From Vesta saturnalis (Eukaryota; Arthropoda; Insecta; Coleoptera; Lampyridae), in assembly GCA_036346205.1 (NCBI GenBank), contig JARFJB010001965.1, positions 2,206,001-2,270,000 on the forward strand: a DNA stretch of 64,000 nucleotides, read 5' to 3'. Shown one piece after another: positions 1 through 12,300 of this stretch (the first letter of the stretch is position 1; each line of letters opens with the position of its first letter). The translations under genes were made by a program, and so were the position numbers. The notes below the pieces were generated by a model, which saw only the letters and a program-made list of their open reading frames with translations, was not told the DNA's origin and did not search any database.

Positions 1-357
1 TGTAGGAAATCGTATTTTGTTGTTGATTTTCTAAAAAATATCGAAACTGTCTGCGACACAGCTTTTGAAAAAAATATCTGATTTTACAGCGAATGGCAAC
101 CATTATTCAAAGATCTCTCAGTGGAATTTCAGAAAGGATTACCTGATGTGGAACAATTTGAAGGAGAAAAACCGGTCTTAATAATAATTGACGATCTAAT
201 GTGCAAGACTAACGGTTCGGTCGTTGATATTTTTACAAAGGGTTGTCATAATAGAAATCTATGCGTGTTTTTCTTAACGCCAAACATATTTCATCAAGGA
301 CGTGGACAGCGAGATATCTCTCTCAACGCTCATTACATAATCTTGTTTAAGAACCAG
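1..357 (+). pseudogene. Polinton packaging ATPase (FtsK/HerA-type), truncated at both ends
   Basis: In virus-like Polintons this ATPase pumps DNA into capsids. The window opens on the end of the Walker A loop (codons CRKS at 1-12; the residue before the lysine is R rather than the expected glycine). The Walker B strand PVLIIIDDLM lies near 157-186, and the sensor region with LNAHYIILFKN ends near 351. A TGA at 79-81 interrupts the frame, so any ATG-started product would begin at 121 and lack the nucleotide loop. After about 357 the frame runs directly into residues of the next gene, so the ATPase C-terminus is deleted. Confidence 0.82.
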
Positions 358-580
358 GTGGAATGCATTTGCGACTGTGCACATAACATTTGAAAAGGTC
401 GTGTAGTTCTGTCACCTGATCAGAAGCAGCGACTCTCTCAAGATAAGCACACTTTAAAGCGGCTGGCACAAAGAAGTGAATCTATAAAAAAGGAGAAACA
501 GTTTATCGTGCGGCGGCGCATTTGTATCGCTCCTGTTAGGACCATTACTTGTCGGAATTCTGGGTAATTTGTTTCAATAA
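358..580 (+). pseudogene. Small Polinton protein with basic middle and hydrophobic Gly/Leu tail
   Basis: The reading continues in frame from the ATPase (CICDCAHN, stop TGA at 391-393, then LSPDQKQRL and a Lys/Arg-rich stretch). Near 510 the frame shifts by one base, after which a hydrophobic GGAFVSLLLGPLL-type tail runs to a TAA at 578-580. This composition (basic body, glycine-leucine tail) matches the short ORF that usually precedes the conserved ORF and integrase of insect Polintons. Its function is not established; a minor virion or membrane-active role is only a guess. It is broken by a 5' deletion, one stop and one frameshift. Confidence 0.6.
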
Positions 581-582
581 CT

Positions 583-1065
583 ATGGACCACAATCTGAAG
601 AAGATGACTATTCTTCCTATGGATTTTATACAGCGCCTGCAAGCGCCAGATGTCATATTAACGCAACTGTGTAACGGTATGGGTAAACTATTAAAAACCA
701 AAATGACCCACCATGACAAATAGCAGCAGTACAATCAGGTTCTTCAAAGATATCTATTTTTCCAATCAGTTACGCCATCCCGCTAGTATAACAATCAGCG
801 GTGAGGATGGTGATAGCAGGGATTCACCGACATGCAGAGGTCTGGCAGACGACGAGATAATATCAAAACTGTCTGTTTCATACAGGAAGAAAGGTGAGGT
901 TTTCTTGCGTATACTGAATGCGGGAGGTGATGTATTTTGGGATAAAAGGGGTACTGTCACAATAAAAGGTGAGATCATCCTAACATTATCGATCTGGTCC
1001 ACGAAACATTAGGACGGCGAAAAACTACAAACCCACACGGTGTGCGACGTATATTAAAGAAATAA
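583..1065 (+). pseudogene. Conserved Polinton ORF of unknown function, broken
   Basis: An ATG at 583 opens a frame that reads LPMDFIQRL early and QYNQVLQRYL after a TAG at 721-723. Near 770-830 the frame is lost, and it is recovered from about 870 (YRKKGEVFLRIL) with a second shift near 970 before NIIDLVHETLGRR and a TAA at 1063-1065. This order (short N-terminal LP motif, YNQVLQRYL, YRKK block, then a basic C-terminus before integrase) is what I associate with a widespread small ORF of insect Polintons. I know no biochemical function. At least one stop and two frameshifts make it a pseudogene. Confidence 0.6.
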
Positions 1066-1225
1066 ATACACCACGAGAGTTTATCGGAAATACTCGAAGC
1101 CGTGATGCTACTGTATCACTTAACATTGTACCGAGCCTCACAACTATAGGTGAGAATTACGATGCCGATAGTGAATCTAGGGAAACCCCGCGAAAATCCT
1201 TTCGAAGAAGAAGACTTTCACTAGA

Positions 1226-2224
1226 TTGGGATACGTGGAGAACATAACGTGGATGCTGTATACTATGATCCAGAGCATGCGGGTTAATGCTGCAAAGGGC
1301 AGATATGGTGAAGTGGAAAAATGGCTGCAGGCTCAGGAGGCTTATACGGTTCATAAACCTGTCAGAAAGAAGTTTCCCCGCAATAGGTATATTGTGAGCT
1401 ACATTTACGAGCTGCGGCAACTGGATCTTTGCGATATGCGAACTTTAAGTAAACACAATAGTGGATACAATTACATACTAACGGTTATTGATGTGTTTAG
1501 CAAGAGGGCCTGGGTAAGAGTTCTTAAAACGAAGACAGCAGCATCTGTAATTGAAGCATTCACTGATATTTTTAAGGAAAGTGAGAATACACCTGCACAT
1601 CTACAGACGGGTAAAGGCAAAGAGTTTGTGGCTGTCAGTGTACAAAACTTTTTCAAGAAACAAAATATCAATTTCTATGTAACAAATAACCCTGATATAA
1701 AAGCATCTGAAGTTGAAAGATTTAATAAAACTTTGAAAGCAAAGATGTGGCGTTATTTCACCTACAAAAATTCCTACAGGTATATTGATGTGCTCCAAAA
1801 ACTTGCGACTACTTACAACAGCCCTCATTCAAGTATTAAGATGGCCCCTGCGGCTATAAACGATGAAAACATTTTGGAAGTGTGGAATAACCTGTACGCG
1901 AAAGGCATAGGCACATCACATCATCCTAAATATGAAGCCGGTGAACTTATTAGAATCGCCAGAAGTAAGTACACCTTCGAGAAGGGATATAAAACGAACT
2001 GGAGCGAGGAAGTTTTCACAATTAGTGAAGTGATAAAAAGACCTCCAGTTTATCGCATAGTCGACCTTAATAACGACCCTATTGATAAAGACACCCTATT
2101 CAAAGTCGATAAGATTTTAGCTGAGAAGGGTCGCAAGCGATATAAACAATACCTGGTCAACTGGCTTGGATACAGTGACAAATTTAATGACTGGGTATCA
2201 CCTTCGCAGCTGAGAGGTATATAA
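1226..2224 (+). pseudogene. Polinton integrase (rve fold plus C-terminal chromodomain), active-site Asp replaced by Gly
   Basis: The 332-codon frame is open throughout. A retroviral-type integrase core spans about residues 55-215: first acidic region LDLCDM (residues 66-71), second site LQTGKGKEF where glycine 129 (codon 1610-1612) stands at the expected aspartate, and ASEVERFNKTL with Glu164 as the third residue. The 34 residues between 129 and 164 fit DD35E geometry. A chromodomain-like segment (YLVNWLGY...DWVSPSQL) ends the protein. The upstream sequence near 1230-1290 is frame-disturbed, so the ATG at 1226 is probably not the original start. The frame is long and open, but the missing aspartate predicts no strand-transfer activity. 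Confidence 0.85.
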
Positions 2225-2261
2225 AATGGAGTTTTATTTTACCTTATAGAGTAAAAGTTTC

Positions 2262-2971
2262 ATGACGTATTTTCCCGATAATATGACGTCAAGTTTTATT
2301 ACACAACTGCCAAAACGAATAAGATTAACAGGCTCATGGGTTGTAGGGATTTTGGAAATTCCGTACCCTTGTTCTTTTACCGCTGTAAGTGCGACAGGCA
2401 ATTTAATTTATTGTAGAACTGATCCATCTCCAGGGGAAAAGGGTGTGTTAGAGACGATATTAAAAAAGGCTGCATCACATTTCCAACACGACAACGAGAA
2501 AGCCATTTATATTGAGGACGGATGGTATGTATTACGTTTTGCCTCGTGGAATTATGCCAACATTGAAGAAATGGTCAAGGAGCTAAATAATCACAAGCTA
2601 ATAAGTAAATTGCTAACAATCGAATACCATAATTATCGGCCGTATCAAAAGATAACTATGGAACCAATACCCCTGCACCCCGCTAGTATATGGATAGGAT
2701 TACCAACGCAGATGTTTATTTATTGCGACATCGTTGAACCGCAAATGGTGGGCGATGTTTTATACCCGCTTATGCGTATAATAAATATTATTTCTGAAAA
2801 CTACGCTTATGGAGGTCATAAAGATGTGTTTTTTCGCCTGCACACTACATGCCCGTGATGAAACGGGAATTTGAAAACATCGAGATTAATATAAAAACAG
2901 ATACGGGTGCAGCAATGCCATTCGAGTTTGGGACGTCGTGTCCGAAGCTACACTTTAAGAAAATGCAATAA
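2262..2971 (+). pseudogene. Penton-like (minor capsid) Polinton protein, frameshifted near its C-terminus
   Basis: From the ATG at 2262 the protein reads YFPDN, then LPKRIRLTGSWVVGILEIPYP, a layout typical of the Polinton protein thought to be the penton/minor capsid subunit. The frame runs 198 codons to 2858. The expected C-terminus (HYMPVMKREFENIEI, then a DTG-containing stretch) is found in another frame from about 2843 to a TAA at 2969-2971, so a small indel near 2840 splits the gene. It sits between integrase and the pX-like gene on the same strand. The penton assignment is from family knowledge; the frameshift is visible directly. Confidence 0.65.
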
Positions 2972-2998
2972 TGGTTTGTCCCTTATCAACAATATTAT

Positions 2999-3379
2999 AT
3001 GTATCAAGCCGGTAACGGCATTGGATCTATCTACAAAGGCGCACCATATCAACGTGATCACGGAATAGGAAGCTGGTTTGGTGGTATATTTAGAAGTATA
3101 ATACCGTTATTTAAATGTGGGGCAAAGGCCATTGAAAAAGAAGCTCTCAGAACGGGTGCTAATATTCTTGGTGACGTTATAGAGGATCGACCTGTTAAGG
3201 AATCGTTTCATGAAAGATTCCACGAAGCAGGAAGAAATCTTAGACGTAATTTCGATGAGAAAATCTACAAAATGGTGGAGGGTTCGGGCTATAAAAGAGC
3301 ACGTCTGACTGATAATAACCAGTCTCTACCGAGTGCTGTTGGCGCTAAGAAGAAGAAACCTATTTATATTTTCAAGATA
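2999..3379 (+). CDS. pX/pVI-like small virion protein, reading on into the capsid gene
   Basis: The ATG at 2999 gives a glycine-rich start (GNGIGS) and then GIGSWFGGIFRSIIPLF, an amphipathic segment followed by a basic, helical region (KEALRTGANILGDVIE) and a GSGYKRAR motif. This is the small minor-virion or core-type protein that precedes the major capsid gene in many Polintons. There is no stop before the capsid start at 3380: the frame passes through Lys-rich codons directly into capsid sequence. The pX/pVI name is by resemblance only. If expressed as it stands it would be a fusion of this protein with about 70 residues of capsid. Confidence 0.55.
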
Positions 3380-4575
3380 ATGGCTTTTCTACATGCCCAA
3401 TCATGTGAATACGTCAAGTCCGAATCGGATCTGTTCGCTTTACTGTCGACGCAGACAAGTGTCAAGAGTGGTAAATGGATATTTTACAAGCCCTTATCAA
3501 CCCTTAGTGATGACGCCCCAATAGAATTTGTAGTGCCCGGAAGTGGAAACGATTACATAGATTTAAGTCAGATATCACTGCTAAAGTTCTGAATCAAGAT
3601 GATATAGCAAATACTGACGCTGATGTAGCACCGGTAAACAATTGGATGCACTCGCTTTTCTCACAAGTGGAGGTTTACTTAAATCAAAAGATGGTCTCAC
3701 TACAAAACAACATCTACGCCTACCGCTCATATATCGAAACGCTGTTAAATTATGGAAAGGAGACCAAGTGTTAACATCTAGGTTGTACCCAATGGCACAA
3801 TGATACAGATAGGCAGATGAATACACTGGGGCATGCAAATAACGGTTTCTCGAAACGTCAAGTACTTGCAGCGACCAGCAAACAAATCGAGATGATTGGT
3901 CACGTGCACTTGGATTTATTTAATCAGGAAAGGTTTCTAATAAGCGATGTTGAATTAAAGGCTAAATTTGTACGATCAAGAGATACCTTTAGTCTAATGG
4001 TGGCGCAAGGTTCAACTTACAAGACGCGAATTATGAACGCTAGTTTACTGGAGAGACGTATGCGAATCAACCCCACAATTCTAATTGCACACGCTAAAGC
4101 TTTAGAAACAACTGCGGCAAAATATCCTGTTACAAGAACGGACGTAAAAGTGTTAACTATACCTACAGGTATACAGCGAAAATCATTGGATAATATCTTC
4201 CTGGGGCAGTTACCTAAACGATGTATCCTAGGTTTTGTCGCAAACAAAGCCTTCAACGGTGATTACCCTTCAAATCCATTCAGTTTTCATCACAGCAATA
4301 TTAATTACATGTCGTTATATATTGACGGTCAACAAATTCCTTCCAGGGCCTTACAACCAGACTTTACAGCTACTGGTGTATATGTAAGGGCATATCACAC
4401 CTTATTCTCCGGTACGGTTATTAATTTTTTGAATGAGGGCAACTATAGCGAGAAGCCCAACGACTACACTGGAATTTAGTTAGAAACGGTTCCCTTCGGA
4501 TTTGAAGAAGTTCTCGTAGAAACCGTTAACTGTTTGGTGTAAGCCGAATTCGATAACGTGATTGAGATCGACTAA
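3380..4575 (+). pseudogene. Polinton major capsid protein (double jelly-roll, F54H12.2-like), in pieces
   Basis: Four consecutive pieces can be placed. 3380-3592 starts at an internal ATG and holds DLFALLSTQTSV and PGSGNDYIDLS. 3583-3774, in another frame, holds VNNWMHSLFSQVEVYLNQ and a TAA. 3817-4479 (220 codons) holds GQLPKRCILGFVANKAFNG, IDGQQIPSRALQPDF and other capsid signatures. 4500-4575 has the C-terminal tail with an internal TAA at 4540-4542. The order and spacing match the single capsid gene of Polintons, which the worm literature lists as F54H12.2-like. At least two frameshifts and two stops prevent a functional product. Confidence 0.85.
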
Positions 4576-4672
4576 CATCGGAATGTGTTCGTGGATTTCG
4601 CCTGTTAAAAGGGACAACTCTAGATCATAAACTTCAGTATCCAGCAGCAAGTGAAAGAAGAAGGACGCATAC

Positions 4673-5518
4673 TTGAACGTACGAGGGTTTAGAGGTGTTG
4701 ATAACGAATTCATACCGAAAGAAATTGCCATGATTACACATCATGGTTCGTTATTGCTGATGCTGATAAAGTCACTTCGAGAATATTTTATATCAAAGCC
4801 CTTGTCAAGACAGATAAGGTATTTAGAAGATAAATACCACGGCTTGAAATGGCGGTCCGGGTATGTGCCTTACAACGATTTCCAAGAGGAGCTGCCGTTT
4901 AACAAAATTCACGTTAAGGGTAGTGAAAAATAACAGATTTTAAGATTCCTTTACAAACCAATACTAAACTTGGGCGAGATTTGTTGTCCGTCGATTAAAA
5001 AATTGAAAAAAGAAGCAAATGCGTATAGTTGTTTAAACCATAGGATCGAGGAGCCTATGTGCACTCTGGAGAACGCATTGCTACTGCAAGTCTGTGTTTG
5101 CGGTACAAGTGTTGAAATATGTGAAATCGATCCCAGCCACAAGAATGTGTTTCGACTTGTATGTGCTTCTAATCAGCTGCCGCGACACACATCTAGACCT
5201 TGTGCAATTATTGTAAACACGGATCCAGCAAACAAACCAGTTCAGCATTGGACTGCTATCTACATTGACGAGAATGGTAATGGGGAATATTTTGATTCCT
5301 TTGGACAACGCCCGCTAGGTTACCATTTACGTTTCCTTAAGAAGAATTCTAGATGCTTCCGCTACAACAAAACGACGTTGCAGGATTACCATTCGGATGT
5401 ATGTGCACTTTATACGATAATGTTTTTGTATTTTAGAATAAATCATTTACCAATGCTTGATTTTGTAAATAAGTTTTTCACTACATGTTTAGTTATAAAT
5501 GATCCAGTTACTGTATAA
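4673..5518 (+). pseudogene. Polinton C-terminal protein: conserved N-domain followed by adenain-like cysteine protease, one in-frame stop
   Basis: Both parts share one frame, split only by a TAA at 4931-4933. The first part reads RGVDNEFIPKE and YHGLKWRSG, a domain of unknown function seen with this protease in insect Polintons. The second part, counted from Met at 4970, carries an Ulp1/adenain-type catalytic set: His93 in QHWTAIY, Asp109 in YFDSFG and Cys145 in SDVCALY, with Gln138 upstream as a candidate oxyanion residue. The cysteine neighbourhood (CALY) is somewhat unusual. The protease would process virion proteins. A start at 4970 gives 182 residues with all catalytic residues intact. 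Confidence 0.8.
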
Positions 5519-5549
5519 TGTGCTGTTTTTCAACCATTATACTCTGATA

Positions 5550-5555
5550 AATAAA
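5550..5555 (+). promoter_or_regulatory. Polyadenylation signal AATAAA
   Basis: An AATAAA hexamer lies 32 bases after the protease stop codon and is followed by a T-rich stretch, as expected for the 3' end of the Polinton transcript. Confidence 0.5.
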
Positions 5556-5559
5556 AGCG

Positions 5560-6800
5560 TTTTTAGTAGTTTAGGTGTTTTAATTAATAGTTCCGTACCA
5601 ATAAAGACGTTCATGATCCATTTCTATTACAGAACACACTCGCTGGTTTAAAAATACACAACTAGATGGCGCTAAAAATCAATTTTAACTCAAAGTGGCC
5701 AAGACAAGTGGCGCAGACCCTAACACAAGTTCTTATACCTGTCTTACAAGATAGCATTAGGGCCACCTTATTAGAATACAGATTTTATGACGGGGGCGAT
5801 GGCCTACACCTGTCTTATAAGATTAGGTTAGAACCAGCATAATAAATTGCAAAGGAACTACAAAACTTTTCACTAAACTTAAAAAATAACCCCATGTATA
5901 ATAGTTTGGCAAGATAAATAAATAATAAAGAACAATAAAAGTAAACTAAACTAAGTGATATTTGAATACATAAAGGCTGCAAAAACTACATAATGAACTT
6001 TCTGTCATGACGAAAGTGACGTCTGAAAAACATTTAGTTTCACGAATTTTGAACGTACTGCTTTTTCGTTAAAATGATAAATAATTCTAAAATTCATAAT
6101 TGTTGAGAATTACAGAAGTTCGTGAAAAGGACTAATTCCTCAGGCTAAACTTACACAATTTAACGTGTAATCTGAAGTGCAAGTTTAAACGTATCAAATC
6201 CATTAAGTAAACTGATATTGAACATGCGTAAAGCTGAGTGATATAGAAAAACTGAAACATTGATAAATTGGATATGCGTTGAGATGGTGCAGTGAAGCGA
6301 CTGTAGCATGCCAGAATCTCGAAACAATTGAAAGAATTAGGATGCATCGCGAGATGGTGCCGCTTGTGAATCCGATCAAACGGAACGCTTTTCGATCTGG
6401 TCAATACAGAAGAACATAACAAGGCATCCAAGGTCCACTATTACCTGCAATCAGCCATTAAAGCGAAACATACCAACTTATGAAGGATAACATGCCAGGG
6501 CTGTTCTTGCAAGAAAAATCAGAAAATTACTCAACTGGGAATGATAAACAGAATGTTTGCAAATAATTACAGACAGAATTGAAAGAATTAGACCGTGCAG
6601 ATGTTTCAAGGAATGTTAATAAAACTGTTGATAGAAAAGTCTTATCAGCACGATTGGAGAAAAATCTAAAAATCATACAATTCGAAAAGTCAGTAATATG
6701 ACAGATAATTTTAACAATGTCTCTTCCATTCGTAGCAATAAAATGCATTTCCCATGTACACATAAAAAGCAATTTATATAATTATTGAGTCATTTAGGAT
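5560..6800. other. Intergenic; possible element end, no gene seen
   Basis: Short open frames here lack recognisable motifs. Near 5690-5840 a phrase around CACCTGTCTTA(C/T)AAGAT occurs twice about 65 bases apart, and near 6270-6365 a GAGATGGTGC phrase occurs twice. These may be decayed ends of the Polinton or of a small non-autonomous element. I cannot place a terminal inverted repeat. Confidence 0.4.
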
Positions 6801-9800
6801 TTAAATGAGGTCTGCGGAATCTAACTTTTCATTATTTTCTTGCTAAAATTTCTACAACTTACAATAATATAATTACCAATAATTAATGATTGTATCTAAA
6901 AATTCTCAAATGATAAGTATTGCTTATGAATTAATTTCTAAAATTAGTAAACGAAGCTCAAATGTAATGAAGTTAAAAAATTGATAGTTGTTTATTCTAA
7001 ATTTCAGAATTTTGAATTCAAAATAGTTTTATTTAAATTTACATTTTAAAAATTGAATTTTTTAAGAAGATGTATATTTGTAATTCCAGCATTTCAATAT
7101 TAATTTAAAATATTTTAATTAATTGCAAGTTTTTAGTTGCATAATTCAAACTTTAGCTAGAACATAAATTTAAATCTATTAAAGATTAATAGCATTCTTA
7201 GTAAATACTAATCAGTAACATAAAACTTAACTTATTACAAAAGTATTGTCGTTTTGATTTAACAATGAAATACAACTATATTTCATCGTTAATAAGTTAA
7301 ATACTATAACATAAATTAAAAATATTATCGATTAAATTTTTAATTAATCTTAGTTTGTTGATATGTATTTTAAAACTTTTTATAAATTGATTTTGTTTAT
7401 TATTATAATTAATTAATTATAATAAACTTTAATTTACATTAGTTTAACATTTTTGTAATATAGTTTTATGTATTAGCATTAATTAATCTCATTTATTAAC
7501 ATTAATTTACTTAAATTTAATTCAAATTTAAACTTTTCTAAATTTTGATCAATACAAACTAAATTTTTTAATATATTAACTCTTCATTAAGAATTAATCA
7601 GCTAAAAATTAGTTTAATTTAACATATAACATGTTTAATATAAATTAAATTTATTATTTAATAACTGTAATAATATATTTAATTATATTACAAAGTTACA
7701 TTATAAGTAAAAAAAAGTATTTCAAGTTTTATCAAATCCAGTAAAGTAAATTTTAATATTTTTAAATTTATTATAATGTAGTTATTATGCATAAAGATTT
7801 TATTTAATATCTAAAATTTCTACAATCCTCGTAAAATAAATTTACCTTAATGTTTTACATTACCATGAAGTAATGTAAAGAATAGTATAACTGTTATTAA
7901 GTAATGTCAATGATGTATAGCAACATAATATACAATCGTAAAGTATAAGACTTACAACATCATAAATACTTTCTGATTATATACAACATAGGTTTAAGGT
8001 AATTCGTTCAATTATATAATTAATTAACAACTTAACATTTACCGTTAAAACATTATCAATTGCAGGATATTTCTATTGATTAAATTAAATTATTTTGCAA
8101 TTAAATGGAAATCATTTAATATTTATTAAATTTTTTACTTACGGATAAATAATCTGTAATTAATTTTTCGAATAATAGTTAGTTACAAGTTTAATTTTAA
8201 ATTTGTCTTTTTCTTGAAAATTTGTTGATTTAACATAGTAAATTAATTTCTAATTGATTAAATTTACTTTTGATTTTAATTTAAATGTTTGTTAATAATC
8301 ATACGAACAACAGTTTATATAATTAATTTAAAAGATTATGCATTAAAATCTTTAAGTTAATTTTTTTTAGAAAGATCTTTAATTAATCCAATCTATTAAT
8401 ATGTACTATCTAATGTTTTTACAATAATAATAATTATGTATTTAGATTTTTAAATTAATACCTAATTTATTCGTATAATTAATTTGTATTAATATATTCA
8501 TTAAATTTAAGAGATATTTATATTTTAAGCAATTTAAAATATTTAATAATCAACATTTCATCATAGTTTATTAAAAATATAATTAATTTTGTCATGATGT
8601 GATGTATAAATATACTAAATAATTTGGATGTTTAAAGTTACTTTTTTATAGTACTCTTGAATAAATTATTATATTATACATTATAAATCCTATCGTATAC
8701 TTGCATTTGTATTCAATTTATTTAGTTCAAAAGAATATTTAATTTTTCTTAATTAGAAATTTAGATAGTTTAATGTTGTTGATATTTGGGTAAATTTTGT
8801 TGAATATTCATTAAGATCTTTTATTGTATCGAAGTAATAACTTAATTATTATTTAAATGACAATTTTAGCAATTTTGTGGTTATTGTTAATATAATTTAA
8901 ATTTCTTTATAAAATCTGATTTACTTAAATTTTGAATGATTATTAAACTCTATGCAAAATTAAATGAATCTTCTATGACTATATGATAAGATTTGGAAAT
9001 ATTAAATTAATTTTACAAAATTTCTTAGATTATACATTTGGTTTTTAAATTTAATAAGTTTTACTTTATAATTATTCGATTATTTAATTATTAATCAACG
9101 TATGCAGTTTAAGTAATTTGGTTATGGTGATAAATTCTTTATTCAATTTGTATTTGAATAAAAGTATTAATTTAAAATGTATATATTTTAGTTATTGTTG
9201 ATATGGTATAATTCTACCTTTAAATTGCGATATTCAAATTTTAAATTTGAATCTTTGTATCTCAGAAGTGTCGAAATTTTTGAATGGTAAATTAAAGGTA
9301 TATTGTTTTATTAATGATTTACAAATGTTTAATCCTATTTGTTCTAAAAGTATGTTTGTTAAATTTATATAATCTTAGTCTTATTATGTAATGCATTTAT
9401 GTCATTGTACTTGTACTATTTATTATTTATCATTTTATTTGTTGGCATTTTGAACATTTTTATGTGACTCATCAGATTATATTTAGATTTATATGATTTA
9501 AATATTTGCAATTTTTTACATTATATTTAGTACTCTATTATTTTATTAGTTAATAGTACAAATTGTTAACATTGATCATCTTCTATAATGTTATTTACAA
9601 TTTTTTTATTTGAACAAATTATTAACTAGAATATGTTTAAATTTACTTGATATTTGTTGATCTAGTTTTATTTTACGATAATTAGCACATTAGTTCCTGA
9701 CTGTTATTACTCTTTCTTTGTTAAATTTTTAGCTAGTAATTTTAACTGATTATACTTCATTTATTCTATACGACTTAGTATGTTATACTAAAGTGTTCAT

Positions 9801-12300
9801 TTATTTTTATTTGAAATAATTGCATGAAATCTAAATACTTGGTATTAGATTTTTGAGATCTTTGACAATGCTGATGAATATCGTAATACAATTTCTCGAT
9901 ATATGCCTTGGTTATTGTACAGAAGCATTGAGTTATTATAGGGTGTTGTGCATTCGAGATTACTCTTTATTTGTAGAACGAATTTTGTTATTACAAGGCG
10001 CATTTGTGGAATCTTTATTTCTCGAAACTGTGGATATCTGAAATGATCTCTTAGGGTTTTCTTCTTGTTGAGCTTATATTTTTGCTTTTATCATTTGTTC
10101 CTGGATGTTACGTCATTGGTCGTTATTAAGCCACATTTCTGAAGTCTTCTGTTGGTTAATCTCGTGACTTATTTAATCTTGTGGTTGGTTTGTTTCTAAT
10201 TTTATGTGGCATTTTCCGTAGGTTCGAATTTTACCGACTTTCATTCCGGTTTTCATGCATGGTACTTTAGCATTATTCTATTGTCATTTTTTTCTTAATT
10301 TAATATTCATTTGTAGATTTAGAATTAGTTTTTCTGTCCTTGATTAGATTGTTAATTATTTGTACTCTTATGGTTACTAAATTCCTGTAATATTTAATTC
10401 TTCTCTTTTTTTACAACTTCATTTCAAATTCCTATTCTAATAAGATAATTTTAATTATAATCATATTTTCGATAGCATAATTCAATCATAGTTAGTAATC
10501 ATATATTCTTTTTTGACGCAATCTATCTTTCATAATTCTTGATTTAATATGCATTTGGATAGCGCAAATTTTAGTTATTTTTAATTTATTGCGATAATGT
10601 TAGTAATTTTACATTTTACTTATTTAAATTTGTAATAACATTATTTTTGGTTAATAGAGTATTTTTATACATCTTAAAATTATTTTTTCATTTGTACAGT
10701 TCTTTGAATATTTGCTACTTTTAGATGTTTTTTCATATTTATGTGTTCCAAAACAATATTGATTTAACATTGATTCCTTTTAAAAGTTATAGTTAATGTT
10801 CTAATTATTAATTATTGCAAAATGCAAATATTTGTTAATACGCAGTATTTTTAATACATTTGGTTAGAATTAAAAGTATGTATCTTATGATTTGTTTTAC
10901 TGTACTTTAAATTACCTTATTTTTTAATTAACCATATGTCGATTAAATTTACAATTTGTTAAGTGTTGTAAAGTGTCTTTTTGTAGTTCATTTAATTTTT
11001 ATGGAAATTAAGTCAATATTTAATAATAACCATTTACTGTATCTTTATTAGCAGTTTTATGACGATTTTATATGGTCATATACCATTTAATTCAATTTTA
11101 CCAGTAGCGTAGACATCATTAGTTACACTCTCACATCAGCCAGTACATCTTTAGAATGATTAATTGTTTGATTACAAAATTAGTGACATTTAAATAACTT
11201 TTGATTACTACATGTTTAACAATTTTAAACACTTCAACCAACAAGCTTGACTAGAAACTGTTCTTGTATATTCATTTAAATTGATGTTTATTACAGAAAA
11301 TTAAGCGATAACATTAGTAAATCACTAAATTTTTTAGTACGATAAATTTTATAATGTTTACTATATATTTGCTAAATGATATCTTTAACTATATCGTTTA
11401 AATGACTCTGTGCAATATTAATCGATTAACAGTTACGTATCTTCATTAGTAAACTCTTGATATAGATCTATATTTGTAAATTGGCCATATTATGCTAATA
11501 ATATACAAACTGATTTAAATTTTTAACTTACAATAGGTGACCTCTCCTAGTTAGTGCAGCTTTCGGAACTGATGGACAATTCTAAACTTTACGAACACAT
11601 GTCAACGTGAAATCTCCATTTTCAGATACAACACTGTGGCAACTAGTTGTCACTAAATACAATTGACCTTTTAACTTGGTTAAAGCCGTTTAGTGCTTTC
11701 AAGGTTTAAAGTTCTCTAGGAATAGTTTGGTATAAATGCAATCGGTTTGATAGGATTCACATAGGCGTCTCTAATTATTATGTGGTTACCACGATTGGAC
11801 CGATACTAAGTTGGATGTTATTGAGCATTAAGCCTGTTAACACTTAGTTCAATATATATTGGCTCATTGAATAGATCCCGTTTAACGCATTATCGAGGTT
11901 TCGATTACTAGGAACCTTACTGGTCGGCTGTTTGTTCAGATATTTTACCTACTTTCAAGCCGATCTGAAAGCTCGGGCTATGGTTTCTGAAAATTATTGG
12001 AATTTATAGCCTACACTTTAAGTTAAGACTTGTGGGTTGCACTTCCGTACCGTCGGTAGATTATGGAGGGTCCATCCTTGGTTTAAACGTACAGCCTCAT
12101 TGGCATATCTCTATCTTTCTTTCCTCCATTGACTATGGCTGGCCTTGTGCTTACAACACTTTTACCAATTATGCTTCCAATTTCATAAATTATACCATAT
12201 ATAAATGCATTTAATAGATTTAATTTGAAACTGCACGTTTGGCTTATTCTTCTTCTCCTATCGCGTTATCCATTGCTCATAACCAAATAGTTAAATTGAA
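6800..12300. other. Very AT-rich, T-biased gene-free tract
   Basis: No frame of note and no recognised domain. The + strand is rich in T, especially 9000-11000, with runs of TTTAAATT/AATTAATT words to about 9000. From about 11500 to 12200 the sequence is more complex and less AT-rich but still shows no coding motif. See the finding on skew reversal. Confidence 0.6.

Larger units (their letters stand above)
1..5560 (+). mobile_element. Degenerate Polinton/Maverick (adintovirus-like) element, left end outside the window
   Basis: Eight collinear + strand coding remnants fit the Polinton gene set: packaging ATPase, small hydrophobic-tail protein, conserved ORF, chromodomain integrase, penton-like protein, pX-like protein, double jelly-roll capsid protein and adenain-like protease. 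Protein-primed DNA polymerase B is not seen and would lie to the left or be lost. Most genes carry stops or frameshifts, and the integrase has lost an active-site residue, so this is an old non-autonomous copy. The last gene ends at 5518 and a polyadenylation signal follows. I could not define terminal inverted repeats. Assignment to the group is firm; whether the copy arrived as a virus or a transposon cannot be told. Confidence 0.9.

Noticed and set aside
9853..10041. 62-codon frame in the T-rich tract
   Set aside because: Composition and lack of motifs match chance; the surrounding DNA may be unreliable.
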